Shown here piece by piece: positions 45,671 to 55,109 of a DNA stretch of 64,000 bases. Each line of letters begins with the position of its first letter. Position 1 is the stretch's first letter. The translations under genes were made by a program, and so were the position numbers. The notes under the pieces were generated by a model. It did not search any database, was not told where the DNA came from, and was given only the letters and a program-made list of their open reading frames with translations. The DNA is taken from assembly GCA_016936255.1 (NCBI GenBank), contig JAFGYE010000056.1, positions 117,949-181,948 of the forward strand, in the 5' to 3' direction. The DNA comes from Marinifilaceae bacterium. GTDB taxonomy: Bacteria > Bacteroidota > Bacteroidia > Bacteroidales > Marinifilaceae.

Positions 45671-48600
45671 ATGAAAAAAATATTTTTAGGCGGATTTTTG
45701 TTCTGCTTCCTGATTCTTTCAGGAGTAAGTCAAGCTCAAATTACCGTTAAAGGTGTTGTTTATGAAACTACCGGCAATACAACACTCCCAGGAGTTAATG
45801 TTGTTCAAAAAGGAACAACAAATGGAACAATAACGGATATTAACGGAAACTATTCCCTAACCATTCAAGATCCAAATGCAAGTTTAATTTATTCCTTTGT
45901 TGGATATTTATCACAGGAAATTCCAATAAATAATCAAACATCAATCAATGTTACCTTACAAGAAGATATATCAAAGCTTGATGAAGTTGTTGTTATTGGA
46001 TATGGCACACAAAAAAAATCGGATTTAACAGGTGCTGTTAGTGTTATTGATACCGATGATGCTAAAAAAACAGTGACTTATGATGTAGCCAAAATGCTGC
46101 AGGGGCAAGCTCCTGGAGTTACCGTTCAATCTTCGGGTGAGCCTGGAGGATCGGTGAATATTAAAATCCGAGGCATTACTTCTTTTAATAATAACAACCC
46201 ATTATTTGTAATCGATGGAATGATTGTTGACAATCCTAATGATTTCGCTCCCGGCGATATCGAATCAATGCAAGTACTAAAAGATGCTTCTTCCGCTGCC
46301 ATTTATGGTGTGAGAGGTGCGAATGGTGTTGTAATCATCACCACAAAAAAAGGAGTTCAAAATGGAGATTTAAAAATGAAACTCAAATCTCTTTTCGGCA
46401 TACAGAATGTTGCCAAGAAAATTTCACTTACCGACAGAGAAGGATACCAAAAAATTACCAATGCTGCTTACTTGAATTCAGGACAAGCGATACTTCCAGG
46501 TAACGATCCTGCCAGCGAGTATTATATTGACAATGTAAATACCGACTGGCAGGATGCAGCTTTCAAAACAGGTATCATCCAGAATCATACAATATCATTC
46601 AACGGAGGTTCTGAAAATTTCGGTTACAATTTTAATACAGATTATTACAAAAACTCAAGTTATATAGATACTCCTCAGGATTATGAACGAATCTCAACCA
46701 GCTTAAATTTGAATGGAAAAAAAGGCAAATTTAAATATGGTGCTAAACTTGGGTATACAAAATCAGATAAAGAAAGTTTTAACGAATACAATGTAGGTAC
46801 CTCATCGGTAATAAACCTGCTTCAATCGATCCCAACAATGCCTGTTTATGACGAAAACAGACTAGGTGGCTATGGAGGTACTGATAACCTGACTCAAAAA
46901 GCAATCACTTTAAATGTGATTGGTTTCAACAACCTAATTGATAATGAAGCTGAAAGAAACAGATTTATTGGTAATATCTGGGGTGAGATTGAAATTGTAA
47001 AAGGCTTAAAATATAAAATTAGCGCCAGTGCTGATCAACTGGATACTCACACAAGATATTTTGTGCCTCCAAGTGATTTAGGATGGTATTATATTACTAC
47101 AAATTCGGAATCTTCGCTTGACATTAACGATAGCCGTAAAACCTTTACTTCGCTGGACAACCTGCTTACTTACAACATTGAAATAAACAAACATAAGTTG
47201 GATGCACTTGTAGGATGGGTTCAGGAAAAAACAAATTATTACAATCACTGGTCAAGAGGAGTTGGATTTGAAGACAATGAAATCAGTCATTTGGAATATG
47301 CTGACGACACCTCTACAGGTGAATACGAAAGTACAATAACAGGCATATCCTATTTAAGCAGAATTAACTACAATTTTGATAACAAATACTTTTTAACAGC
47401 AAATTACAGACAAGACAAAACTTCTCTTTTTGCCAAGCAAAATAATACAGGAGATTACTTCTCTGTTTCCGGAGCCTGGAAATTGCACAACGAAAGTTTT
47501 ATCACTCTTCCACAGTGGATGAATACTGCGAAATTAAGAGGAGGTTATGGTACGTTGGGAAACAATACTGCAGGAGTATATGCCTACACTCCTACAACCA
47601 ATAGTTTTGCAAGCTATCTTTTTGGAAATACATTAGCTCCAGGTACAATTGTTGTTGATGCAACGGATCCTAATCTTAAATGGGAAGATACTGAAACTGT
47701 AAATGCAGCAGTAGAATTAGGAATGTTTGATAACAAACTACAGTTTACGGCTGAATATTACGAGAAAAAATCAACAGACCTGTTAGCCAGAGTTCCGCTA
47801 CCTCTTTCTACCGGAACAATTAGCAACGATTGGTCATCATCAGTTATGACAAATGCAGCGGCAGTAAAAAACACAGGCTTTGAATTCTTATTGAGTTATA
47901 CCAACTCCTCAAAAGAGTTTAAGTACAATATTTCGGCAAATGTTGGAACACTAAAAAACAGAGTATTAAAAATAGGAACAGATGATACTCCAATTAATGG
48001 AACCAACTCAAGAACCGAAGTAGGACGGTCTATTGGTGAACTTTATGTGTACGAAACAGAAGGTCTTTTTCAGAGTCAGGCGGATGTTGATTCACATGCC
48101 ACTCAACCGGGTGCTGTTGCAGGTGATGTTAAGTTTAAAGATGTAAATAAAGATGGTTTAATTACCGATGAAGACAGAACTTACCAAGGCGTTTCAATTC
48201 CTAAAATTAGCTACGGTTTAAACTTAAGCGGATCTTACAAAAACTGGGAGTTCTCAATGTTCTGGCAAGGTAGTGCAGGTAATAAAATCTACAATGGAAC
48301 TTACAACAGTTTGATGATTGGCGGACTTGTAAATCATCATACAGACATGTTGAATTACTGGACTCCAACCAATACAAATACAAACATTCCACGTCCTGAT
48401 CAATTGGAAACCAATCAAAATGCAAGAGCATCTGACCGATTTATCCAGAACGGAAACTATATCAAATTACAAAATGCACAGTTGGCCTATAATATTCCAT
48501 TAAAAGCAAATAATATAGTGGAACATGCAAAAGTTTATGTTTCAGGACAAAACTTGTTGACTATTAGTAAATACAAAGGATATGATCCTGATTTTATGAG

Positions 48601-48685
48601 TGATGGATTATTCTCCAGAGGTTTCGATTACGGGTCTTTTCCAAATCCAAGAACTTTTATTTTAGGTGTAGAGATTGACTTTTAA
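45671..48685 (+). CDS. SusC/RagA-family TonB-dependent transporter for arabinan oligosaccharides
   Basis: The product is 1004 residues: signal peptide (FLGGFLFCFLILSGVSQAQ), beta-sandwich domain (TLPGVNVVQKGTTNGTITD), plug (VVIGYGTQKKSDLTGAVSVID) and SusC motif DASSAAIYGVRGANGVVIITT. The barrel ends in TFILGVEIDF. It differs from the two left-hand SusC proteins in the plug and sandwich, so it belongs to another SusC clade. Neighbours are the HTCS upstream, susD 25 bp downstream, and then GH43, GH43 and GH51. This arrangement matches known arabinan PULs, hence the ligand call. The 137-bp upstream region should hold the HTCS operator, but I could not define one. Confidence 0.95.
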   Translation: MKKIFLGGFLFCFLILSGVSQAQITVKGVVYETTGNTTLPGVNVVQKGTTNGTITDINGNYSLTIQDPNASLIYSFVGYLSQEIPINNQTSINVTLQEDISKLDEVVVIGYGTQKKSDLTGAVSVIDTDDAKKTVTYDVAKMLQGQAPGVTVQSSGEPGGSVNIKIRGITSFNNNNPLFVIDGMIVDNPNDFAPGDIESMQVLKDASSAAIYGVRGANGVVIITTKKGVQNGDLKMKLKSLFGIQNVAKKISLTDREGYQKITNAAYLNSGQAILPGNDPASEYYIDNVNTDWQDAAFKTGIIQNHTISFNGGSENFGYNFNTDYYKNSSYIDTPQDYERISTSLNLNGKKGKFKYGAKLGYTKSDKESFNEYNVGTSSVINLLQSIPTMPVYDENRLGGYGGTDNLTQKAITLNVIGFNNLIDNEAERNRFIGNIWGEIEIVKGLKYKISASADQLDTHTRYFVPPSDLGWYYITTNSESSLDINDSRKTFTSLDNLLTYNIEINKHKLDALVGWVQEKTNYYNHWSRGVGFEDNEISHLEYADDTSTGEYESTITGISYLSRINYNFDNKYFLTANYRQDKTSLFAKQNNTGDYFSVSGAWKLHNESFITLPQWMNTAKLRGGYGTLGNNTAGVYAYTPTTNSFASYLFGNTLAPGTIVVDATDPNLKWEDTETVNAAVELGMFDNKLQFTAEYYEKKSTDLLARVPLPLSTGTISNDWSSSVMTNAAAVKNTGFEFLLSYTNSSKEFKYNISANVGTLKNRVLKIGTDDTPINGTNSRTEVGRSIGELYVYETEGLFQSQADVDSHATQPGAVAGDVKFKDVNKDGLITDEDRTYQGVSIPKISYGLNLSGSYKNWEFSMFWQGSAGNKIYNGTYNSLMIGGLVNHHTDMLNYWTPTNTNTNIPRPDQLETNQNARASDRFIQNGNYIKLQNAQLAYNIPLKANNIVEHAKVYVSGQNLLTISKYKGYDPDFMSDGLFSRGFDYGSFPNPRTFILGVEIDF

Positions 48686-48710
48686 AATGCTTAAATAAAA
48701 CAGAAATAAA

Positions 48711-50288
48711 ATGAGATATAAAAATATTTACAGTATAGCTATTTTGTTTGCGCTGACCAGTTTGGTTTCAAGTTGTGTTAGTGAGGACGATTTAGTACAG
48801 ATAGATCCAAATGTTGATACGGAAGAAGCATTTTGGAAGACAGATAACGATGCACTTAAAGGAATTAATTCGGTGTATGGCAGTATGCTAATAGATGGCA
48901 GTTACATGAGAAGCACTCCTATGATGCTGGATTTAAAGGATGATGCAACCAGAAGTAACAGCCCTTGGACCGCAATGTCCGTTATCGGCAAATTCAACTC
49001 GAGTATTGCAAATCCAGATATTTACAGTTGGGCGTATCGTGATTTTTATCAGGGAATTTACCGCGCAAATCAGGTATTGGATAATGTGCCGTCCATAGAA
49101 ATGGAAGACAGCAATTTAAAAGACCGTGTTCTGGGGCAGGCTTATTTTCTAAGAGGCTTGTATTTTTTCCACATGGTAAACATGTTTAAAAATGTTCCTT
49201 TGCCATTATCCAACAGTGAATTATATCACCAACAAAAAACAAATGAAGAGGGCTGGGCTCAGGTAATTTCTGATTTAGAAATGGCTGCCGGTTTATTGCC
49301 TGTTTCCTACGATGATGTATCCGGACTGGACGCAGGACAAATAGGAAGAGCAACAAAAGGTGCAGCTTTGGCCTATATAGGAAAAGCACAATTATTTACA
49401 AAAGACTTCGAATCTGCAAAAGTGACATTTAAGAAAGTTATTGATCTGAAAGTGTACTCTTTAGTTGCTGATTACCGTGATAATTTCACCGTAACAAACG
49501 AAAACAATTCAGAATCTGTATTTGAAGTACAATTTAGCAGAGAAGCTGGCGGTGTAGATCTAAGCTGGGGAGGAACGCCGGCACCTGGTTGGGGAAGAAC
49601 CTCAGGAAGAGCAATTACATATGGTGCTGCGGGCTTTGGATATGCAGATTTACAACCTACCTGGGCATTGTTTAATGAATACAGAGAAGAATTAACTGTT
49701 GATGGAGAAGTTGATCCGCGGTTAGACGCAACAATATTCTACAATAAAAATGCTTACGACGGTGTTGGAATGTCATTATACGGTCAGGATTTCGCAACAT
49801 TTTATGCAGCTAACGAATCCAATCTAAATGATTTATACTGCAGAAAGTATGAAAATTCTGATGGTGATTTTGCAAACGAGTATGATTGGAGATCTGGAAT
49901 TAACGAACGCATCATGCGTTATGCAGATGTGCTGTTAATGTATGCGGAATGTTTAAACGAGACCGGAGCCACCAATGATGCCTATCAGTACATACAGATG
50001 GTGAGGGATCGTGTAAACCTGCCTGATTTAGCAACCGTTAAACCAAACATGACACAGGCTGAAATGAGAGAGCAAATTGCCCATGAACGGTTTTTAGAAC
50101 TTTCTTTGGAAGGACACCGTTTTGATGACATCCGCCGTTGGGGATGGTTAAAAGATGCATCCAAATTAGCCTGGCTAAAATCAAGGGATACTGAATTCAA
50201 CACCTACACTCCTGGCCGCGAATATTTCCCAATCCCTCAATCCGAAATGGATACAAACAAGGGAATGGTACAGAATGATGGCTACTAA
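48711..50288 (+). CDS. SusD/RagB-family glycan-binding lipoprotein
   Basis: The product is 525 residues with a lipobox (LTSLVSSC) followed by acidic residues. The N-terminal SusD-like domain has LGQAYFLRGLYFFHMVNMFKNVPL and the RagB/SusD C-terminal domain has MRYADVLLMYAECLNETG, HERFLELSLEGHRFDDIRRWGW and EYFPIPQSEMDTN. It pairs with the SusC 25 bp upstream. FLRG..F.....F...P and RYADVLLM are universal in the family, so they do not define a ligand. No further non-catalytic surface protein is encoded between it and the first GH43, unlike the left-hand operon C. Confidence 0.95.
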   Translation: MRYKNIYSIAILFALTSLVSSCVSEDDLVQIDPNVDTEEAFWKTDNDALKGINSVYGSMLIDGSYMRSTPMMLDLKDDATRSNSPWTAMSVIGKFNSSIANPDIYSWAYRDFYQGIYRANQVLDNVPSIEMEDSNLKDRVLGQAYFLRGLYFFHMVNMFKNVPLPLSNSELYHQQKTNEEGWAQVISDLEMAAGLLPVSYDDVSGLDAGQIGRATKGAALAYIGKAQLFTKDFESAKVTFKKVIDLKVYSLVADYRDNFTVTNENNSESVFEVQFSREAGGVDLSWGGTPAPGWGRTSGRAITYGAAGFGYADLQPTWALFNEYREELTVDGEVDPRLDATIFYNKNAYDGVGMSLYGQDFATFYAANESNLNDLYCRKYENSDGDFANEYDWRSGINERIMRYADVLLMYAECLNETGATNDAYQYIQMVRDRVNLPDLATVKPNMTQAEMREQIAHERFLELSLEGHRFDDIRRWGWLKDASKLAWLKSRDTEFNTYTPGREYFPIPQSEMDTNKGMVQNDGY

Positions 50289-50310
50289 GCCTATTCAGAC
50301 CTAATTTTGA

Positions 50311-50335
50311 GGATGTCCGCTTCTTGTGGACATCC
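50311..50335 (+). other. hairpin after susD, putative partial terminator
   Basis: Eight-base arms GGATGTCC (50311-50318) and GGACATCC (50328-50335) flank a 9-nt loop; CCCTTATTT follows. The U tract is weak, so partial read-through into the GH43 genes is likely. The rest of the 233-bp gap shows no gene. Confidence 0.5.
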
Positions 50336-50521
50336 CCCTTATTTAATCATCTAAAACAATCAGATCACGAAGAATACTTTGGTATTTCTGACCCTATAGA
50401 TCTGTTTTGGTGATGAAATCATCAAATTCAAGCCCTACAATAAAGGACAAAAAGCAGCATTAATAGAGTTATTTAGAACAGAAATTGTAATCCTAAGTAA
50501 CTCTGATTTTATAAAAAACAG

Positions 50522-52135
50522 ATGATGAGATTTATTTCTTCAGCAGCCTTCGTGATTTTTCTAATGACTGCAGGCTGTTCCAGTAATGACAATATTATTG
50601 ATCCCGAAGAACCGGATCCGGTAGTAGAAAATCCTCCCGCGGATGATTTTTCCGGTCCTGAATATGCTGATGATTATTCAGCCATATCAGGTTGGGACAA
50701 TCGGACTTCCTGGAATTTAGCCAATGTTCATGACCCTTCTGTAGTATATGATGGAGAGTATTATTATATGTACGGAACGGATGCTTCCTATGGAAATGCA
50801 CACGAAGGTCATGGACATTTTCTTTATCGCAGATCAAAGGATTTGGTTGACTGGGAATTTCGTGGAATGGCAATGACCGAAACTCCTTCGTGGGTAAAAG
50901 ACACACTCAACAGCATGAGAACTCTGGCAGGGCTTGATATTATAGACTCTCCTATTTATGGACACTGGGCTCCGGTTGTTCGGAAAGTTGGAAACAAGTA
51001 CCGAATGTATTACAGCATTGTAATTGACAATTACATTGAATCAGGAAAAGCCAATACTCCTGCAAACTTTGATGGTTCCTGGACAGAACATGCTTTTATC
51101 GGTCTTATGGAATCGGATGACTTAAGCAGTAACACCTGGGTGGATAAAGGAATGGTAGTTAGTTCTGTTTCAGACAGAGAAAACAACTGGTCGCGTTCGA
51201 ATACAAGCGACTGGAACGCCTATTTTAAATGGAATGCAATAGATCCAACTTTTATTATTACCCCGGAAGGAAATCACTGGCTGATTTACGGTTCGTGGCA
51301 TTCAGGCATTGTCGCATTACAAGTGAATCCAGACACAGGAAAACCCGATAATCTGTCATCAATTGAAGACTACGGAACTCTTATTGCACGCCGTCAAAAC
51401 AGCGAACTTAATCGTTGGCAGGCACAGGAAGGTCCTGAAATTATTTACAATGAAAAAACAGGATTCTATTATCTGTTTCTGGCTTACGATGAGCTATCGG
51501 TTGCCTACAATACCAGAGTATGCCGATCAACAAGTATCACAGGTCCATATCTTGGCATTGATGGAACAAATATTACTGAAGGAGGCGAATGCTGGCCCAT
51601 GTTAACACACCCGTACAAGTTCAACAATCATTCAGGCTGGGTAGGAATTTCACACTGTGCTGTTTTCAAAAACGAAGAAACAAACGAATGGTTCTACAGT
51701 TCGCAGGCCCGTTTGCCTGCCAATACAAATGGAAACGCCTACAGCAATGCCATTATGATGGGGAATATTCGAAAAATTGCATGGACAGAAGATGGCTGGC
51801 CGGTTGTTATGCCTGAACGTTATGCAGGTGTGCCACAACCAAGCATCAGCGAAAGCGATTTAACAGGTACGTGGGAAAACATATCAATGAATTACGAATA
51901 TAAGGTTCAGCAAAAATCATCTCAACTGATTCTCTCGTCCAACATGACGGCATCCGGCGCATTAAGTGGTACATGGTCTTACGATCAGGATAAAAAGATT
52001 CTTACTATAGGTGAGTTACATCTCAATCTGGAAAAAGCTTGGGACTGGGAAGCATCACCCCGAACAACAACCTTTACCTACTCAGGCTTAACAGCCGGAG
52101 GAAGACCTGTTTGGGGTAAAAAAACAACAAAATAA
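50522..52135 (+). CDS. GH43 endo-alpha-1,5-L-arabinanase lipoprotein
   Basis: The product is 537 residues with lipobox Cys19 (FLMTAGC) and a Pro/Glu/Asp linker, so probably surface-exposed. The GH43 propeller has Asp71 in NVHDPSVVYDG as base, Asp near 241 in WNAIDPTF as modulator and Glu near 305 in QEGPEIIYN as acid. GHWAPVVRKVGNKYRMYYS and SEHAFIGL-like blades are typical of GH43 subfamily 4/5 arabinanases. The C-terminal 90 residues (LTGTWENISMNYEY, TWSYDQDKKILTIG) form a lipocalin-like beta domain seen in Bacteroides surface endo-arabinanases. It would cut long arabinan at the cell surface for SusCD import. It starts 22 bp before the second GH43. Confidence 0.92.
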   Translation: MMRFISSAAFVIFLMTAGCSSNDNIIDPEEPDPVVENPPADDFSGPEYADDYSAISGWDNRTSWNLANVHDPSVVYDGEYYYMYGTDASYGNAHEGHGHFLYRRSKDLVDWEFRGMAMTETPSWVKDTLNSMRTLAGLDIIDSPIYGHWAPVVRKVGNKYRMYYSIVIDNYIESGKANTPANFDGSWTEHAFIGLMESDDLSSNTWVDKGMVVSSVSDRENNWSRSNTSDWNAYFKWNAIDPTFIITPEGNHWLIYGSWHSGIVALQVNPDTGKPDNLSSIEDYGTLIARRQNSELNRWQAQEGPEIIYNEKTGFYYLFLAYDELSVAYNTRVCRSTSITGPYLGIDGTNITEGGECWPMLTHPYKFNNHSGWVGISHCAVFKNEETNEWFYSSQARLPANTNGNAYSNAIMMGNIRKIAWTEDGWPVVMPERYAGVPQPSISESDLTGTWENISMNYEYKVQQKSSQLILSSNMTASGALSGTWSYDQDKKILTIGELHLNLEKAWDWEASPRTTTFTYSGLTAGGRPVWGKKTTK

Positions 52136-52157
52136 TAGTTACAAAATCTGTATTACA

Positions 52158-53192
52158 ATGCAAAAATCATCTATAAAAATTAGTGAGATGCTTGTGAAAT
52201 TGTTCTTTTTTTCAAGTTTATTATTGTTCACTCAAATATCTGTTGGGCAAAATAAAATTTCCGTTCACGATCCGGTAATGATCCGTGAGAATGATACGTT
52301 CTATTTATTTAGTACCGGATGGGGAATCAATGTTTGGTCCTCAACGGATATGAAAAACTGGACAGATGAGAAACCTGTATTTGACAATCCTCCAAAATGG
52401 GCTGTTGAAGCTGTTGATGGTTTTAAAGGTCATATTTGGGCTCCGGACATTTCATTTTACAAAGGACAGTATTACTTATTCTATTCCGTTTCCGCATTTG
52501 GTAAAAACACCTCATGCATTGGCTTGGCAACCAACAAAACACTAAACGCAAACGATCCTGATTTTAAATGGGTTGATCATGGCAAAATCATCCAATCTTT
52601 TCCAAACAAAACAAATTGGAATGCCATTGATCCCAATTTAATTGTAGATGAACAAGGACAGGCATTCCTAAGTTTTGGTTCTTTTTGGGATGGAATCAAA
52701 TTGGTGAAACTTTCCGATGATGCAATGTCGGTAGATGATGATTTAACGGAAATTCCAACCATAGCCTCTCGTAAAGAAGATTCCCGTTTACCCAATCCTC
52801 CGGCAATCGACAACAATCCTGTCGATGCAGGAGGAAATGCCATAGAAGCTCCCTTTATTTTTAAAAAAGACGGGTACTACTACCTTTTCGCATCTATTGA
52901 TTATTGCTGCAAAGGTGTAAACAGCAACTATAAAATGATTGTTGGCCGGTCAAAGAATGTAAATGGCCCCTATTTGGATAGAGACAACAAACCAATGAAC
53001 ACAGGAGGTGGTACCATTCTTTTATCAGGAAATAAGGATTGGTACGGACTTGGACACAATGCAACTGTAAGTTTTGATGGAACCGACTATTTAGTTTTCC
53101 ATGCTTACGATGCTTCTGATAATGGCAATCCGAAGCTCTCAATCAAAGAAATTAACTGGGATAAAGATCAGTGGCCAATCGTTAAATTATAA
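52158..53192 (+). CDS. GH43 arabinanase, single-domain
   Basis: The product is 344 residues with an SPI signal (FFFSSLLLFTQISVGQ), so probably periplasmic. The catalytic triad is Asp38 in SVHDPVMI, Asp near 157 in WNAIDPNLIV and Glu near 229 in AIEAPFIFKKDGYYYLF. GHIWAPDISFYKGQYYLFYSVSAFG and IKLVKL are typical of endo- or exo-1,5-alpha-arabinanases of GH43 subfamily 5. It would process imported arabino-oligosaccharides. Spacing of 22 bp on both sides marks a single operon with the surface GH43 and GH51. Endo versus exo action cannot be told from the sequence. Confidence 0.92.
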   Translation: MQKSSIKISEMLVKLFFFSSLLLFTQISVGQNKISVHDPVMIRENDTFYLFSTGWGINVWSSTDMKNWTDEKPVFDNPPKWAVEAVDGFKGHIWAPDISFYKGQYYLFYSVSAFGKNTSCIGLATNKTLNANDPDFKWVDHGKIIQSFPNKTNWNAIDPNLIVDEQGQAFLSFGSFWDGIKLVKLSDDAMSVDDDLTEIPTIASRKEDSRLPNPPAIDNNPVDAGGNAIEAPFIFKKDGYYYLFASIDYCCKGVNSNYKMIVGRSKNVNGPYLDRDNKPMNTGGGTILLSGNKDWYGLGHNATVSFDGTDYLVFHAYDASDNGNPKLSIKEINWDKDQWPIVKL

Positions 53193-53214
53193 AATACAAA
53201 ATAAAACTGTAAAT

Positions 53215-54822
53215 ATGAAGATTATAAAATCAAAAAAATATGCAATTGCTGTTCTAAGCTCGCTGACAATTCTGGTGGGTACACAAACATTATCAGCACA
53301 AAATGCACGCATCAAAATTGATGTAGACCGAACCATTGGTGAGGTAGACAAAAATATCTATGGGAATTTCGTAGAACATTTGGGTCGTTGTGTATACGGA
53401 GGTATTTACGAAGAAAATTCTCCTCTTTCCGATGAAAACGGAATTCGTTTGGATGTACTGGATGCTGTAAAAGAGCTGAATGTCTCGATTACCCGTTACC
53501 CGGGAGGAAACTTCGTATCCAATTACAATTGGAAAGATGGCATTGGTCCAAAAGATGATCGTCCTGCCAGAATGGAATTGGCTTGGTCGCGTTTGGAAAG
53601 CAACCGCTTTGGAACGGATGAATTTATGGCTTATGCCAAAAGAATGGGAACAGAACCCTATTTTTCTGTAAACATGGGAACAGGAACAATAAAGGAAGCC
53701 CAGGAATGGGTAGAGTATTGCAACGTTAAAAGCGGTCCCTATTATGCCGAACTCCGGAAAAAAAATGGTCACGAAGATCCATACAACATTAAATACTGGA
53801 GTCTGGGAAACGAAATGGATGGATTTTGGCAGATGGGTCATCTAAATGCCGAAGATTACAGCAAAAAAGCAAGAGAAGCAGCCAAATTGATGAAACTAAC
53901 ATCTCCGGAAATTAAGCTGATAGCAGCCGGTTCGTCAAACTACCGTCCCAATGCAGATCCCAACGAATGGAACGAAAAAGTACTTCACGAATTGCGTGAT
54001 GTAATTGATTATTTAGCCTTGCATATGTATGTTGGTAATGTTGAAAACAATTATTACAATTTCGTTTCCTCTCCTTTAGTTCTGGAAGAACGAACCCGTG
54101 TTGTAAAAGGTTTGATTGACCGCGAAATGCAAAATGCAGACCGCGGAAACCGCCCGCCAATTTATATTGCCTGGGATGAATACAATATTTGGTATCGTGC
54201 CCGCGGAGAAGAAACCATGGCAGGTACCAAAGCTCTCGAAGAACGCTACAATTTAGAAGATGCACTGGTAATTTCAGGCTTTTTAAATGCATTTATCCGT
54301 AATGCTGATATCGTGAAAATGGCGAATATGGCACAACTTGTGAACGTTATTGCGCCTATATTCACATCCGAAAAAGGAATGTTTAAGCAAACCATCTTCT
54401 ATCCTATTCAGTTATTTGCCAACAATGTAAAAGGAACCTCTCTGGATGTTCATGTTGATTGTGAGACATATGACACGGGCAAATTTTTCATAGGATTGGG
54501 TGAATCAACAACCATTCAAAAAGACGTTCCATTTTTAGATGTTTCGGCCACCTATAACAACGGCGAAGTAATTGTTTGCGTGATGAACCGTAATAAAGAC
54601 AAGGCAATTACAACAGATTTACTTTGTCAGGAAGGAATTTTTGACGGCGAATTTGAGGTGTACGAAATAAATGGTCCCGACATTAAATCTGAAAATGACT
54701 TCGGAAAAACAAGCGTGGAGACAAAGAAAAAGTCTTCTTTAAAAGTGAAGAAAAGTGATAAAATCACTTACGATTTTCCGGCACATTCTTTTACCATGAT
54801 AAAAGGCTCTATAGTGAAGTAA
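53215..54822 (+). CDS. GH51 alpha-L-arabinofuranosidase
   Basis: I chose the ATG at 53215 (MKIIKSKKYAIAV...TQTLSAQ) because it opens a signal peptide 22 bp after the GH43 stop; the open frame extends to 53101 inside that gene. The product is 535 residues. The GH51 barrel has NIYGNFVEHLGRCVYGGIY, YPGGNFVSNYNWKDGIGP, the acid/base Glu near 198 in WSLGNEMDGFW and the nucleophile Glu near 320 in IAWDEYNIWY. A C-terminal beta domain ends in YDFPAHSFTMIKG. It releases alpha-L-arabinofuranose from oligosaccharide non-reducing ends. It is the last gene of the operon, followed by a strong terminator. Confidence 0.95.
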   Translation: MKIIKSKKYAIAVLSSLTILVGTQTLSAQNARIKIDVDRTIGEVDKNIYGNFVEHLGRCVYGGIYEENSPLSDENGIRLDVLDAVKELNVSITRYPGGNFVSNYNWKDGIGPKDDRPARMELAWSRLESNRFGTDEFMAYAKRMGTEPYFSVNMGTGTIKEAQEWVEYCNVKSGPYYAELRKKNGHEDPYNIKYWSLGNEMDGFWQMGHLNAEDYSKKAREAAKLMKLTSPEIKLIAAGSSNYRPNADPNEWNEKVLHELRDVIDYLALHMYVGNVENNYYNFVSSPLVLEERTRVVKGLIDREMQNADRGNRPPIYIAWDEYNIWYRARGEETMAGTKALEERYNLEDALVISGFLNAFIRNADIVKMANMAQLVNVIAPIFTSEKGMFKQTIFYPIQLFANNVKGTSLDVHVDCETYDTGKFFIGLGESTTIQKDVPFLDVSATYNNGEVIVCVMNRNKDKAITTDLLCQEGIFDGEFEVYEINGPDIKSENDFGKTSVETKKKSSLKVKKSDKITYDFPAHSFTMIKGSIVK

Positions 54823-54847
54823 ATACATTTGCTCAATGTTTATAGTT

Positions 54848-54887
54848 AGAGATGAGAATTAGAACCAATTCTCATCTCTTTTTTTTT
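54848..54887 (+). terminator. rho-independent terminator of the arabinan operon
   Basis: Thirteen-base perfect arms (54848-54860 and 54867-54879) with a 6-nt loop are followed by eight T. Nothing else is seen between here and 55054. Confidence 0.95.
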
Positions 54888-55054
54888 GTAATTCCTGTAA
54901 CGAATTCATATTCCTTTATCTTTTCGGCAATCGTAATCCCCTACTATCCATAAAATTGAGATAAAGCAACAAGCCATTTTACAGAAGTGATTTCCACAAC
55001 TTCGTACATAATGAGAATCACCTAATCTTTCATTCACTACAATATCCATTCAAC

Positions 55055-55092
55055 AAAAAAGGGTGCTGTCACAATTGTGACAGCACCCTTTT
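55055..55092 (-). terminator. perfect 36-bp palindrome, terminator of the convergent GH51 gene
   Basis: Bases 55057-55092 form an exact palindrome around CAATTG with A and T ends, giving a GC-rich stem and T run on the minus strand. It ends the minus-strand GH51 gene and could also catch plus-strand read-through. Confidence 0.92.
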
Positions 55093-55109
55093 GGTATATG
55101 GAACTAATT

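Noticed and set aside
53101..53214. Longer start for the GH51 gene
   Set aside because: It would overlap the GH43 gene by 92 bp and place the signal peptide internally; 53215 matches the 22-bp spacing of the operon.
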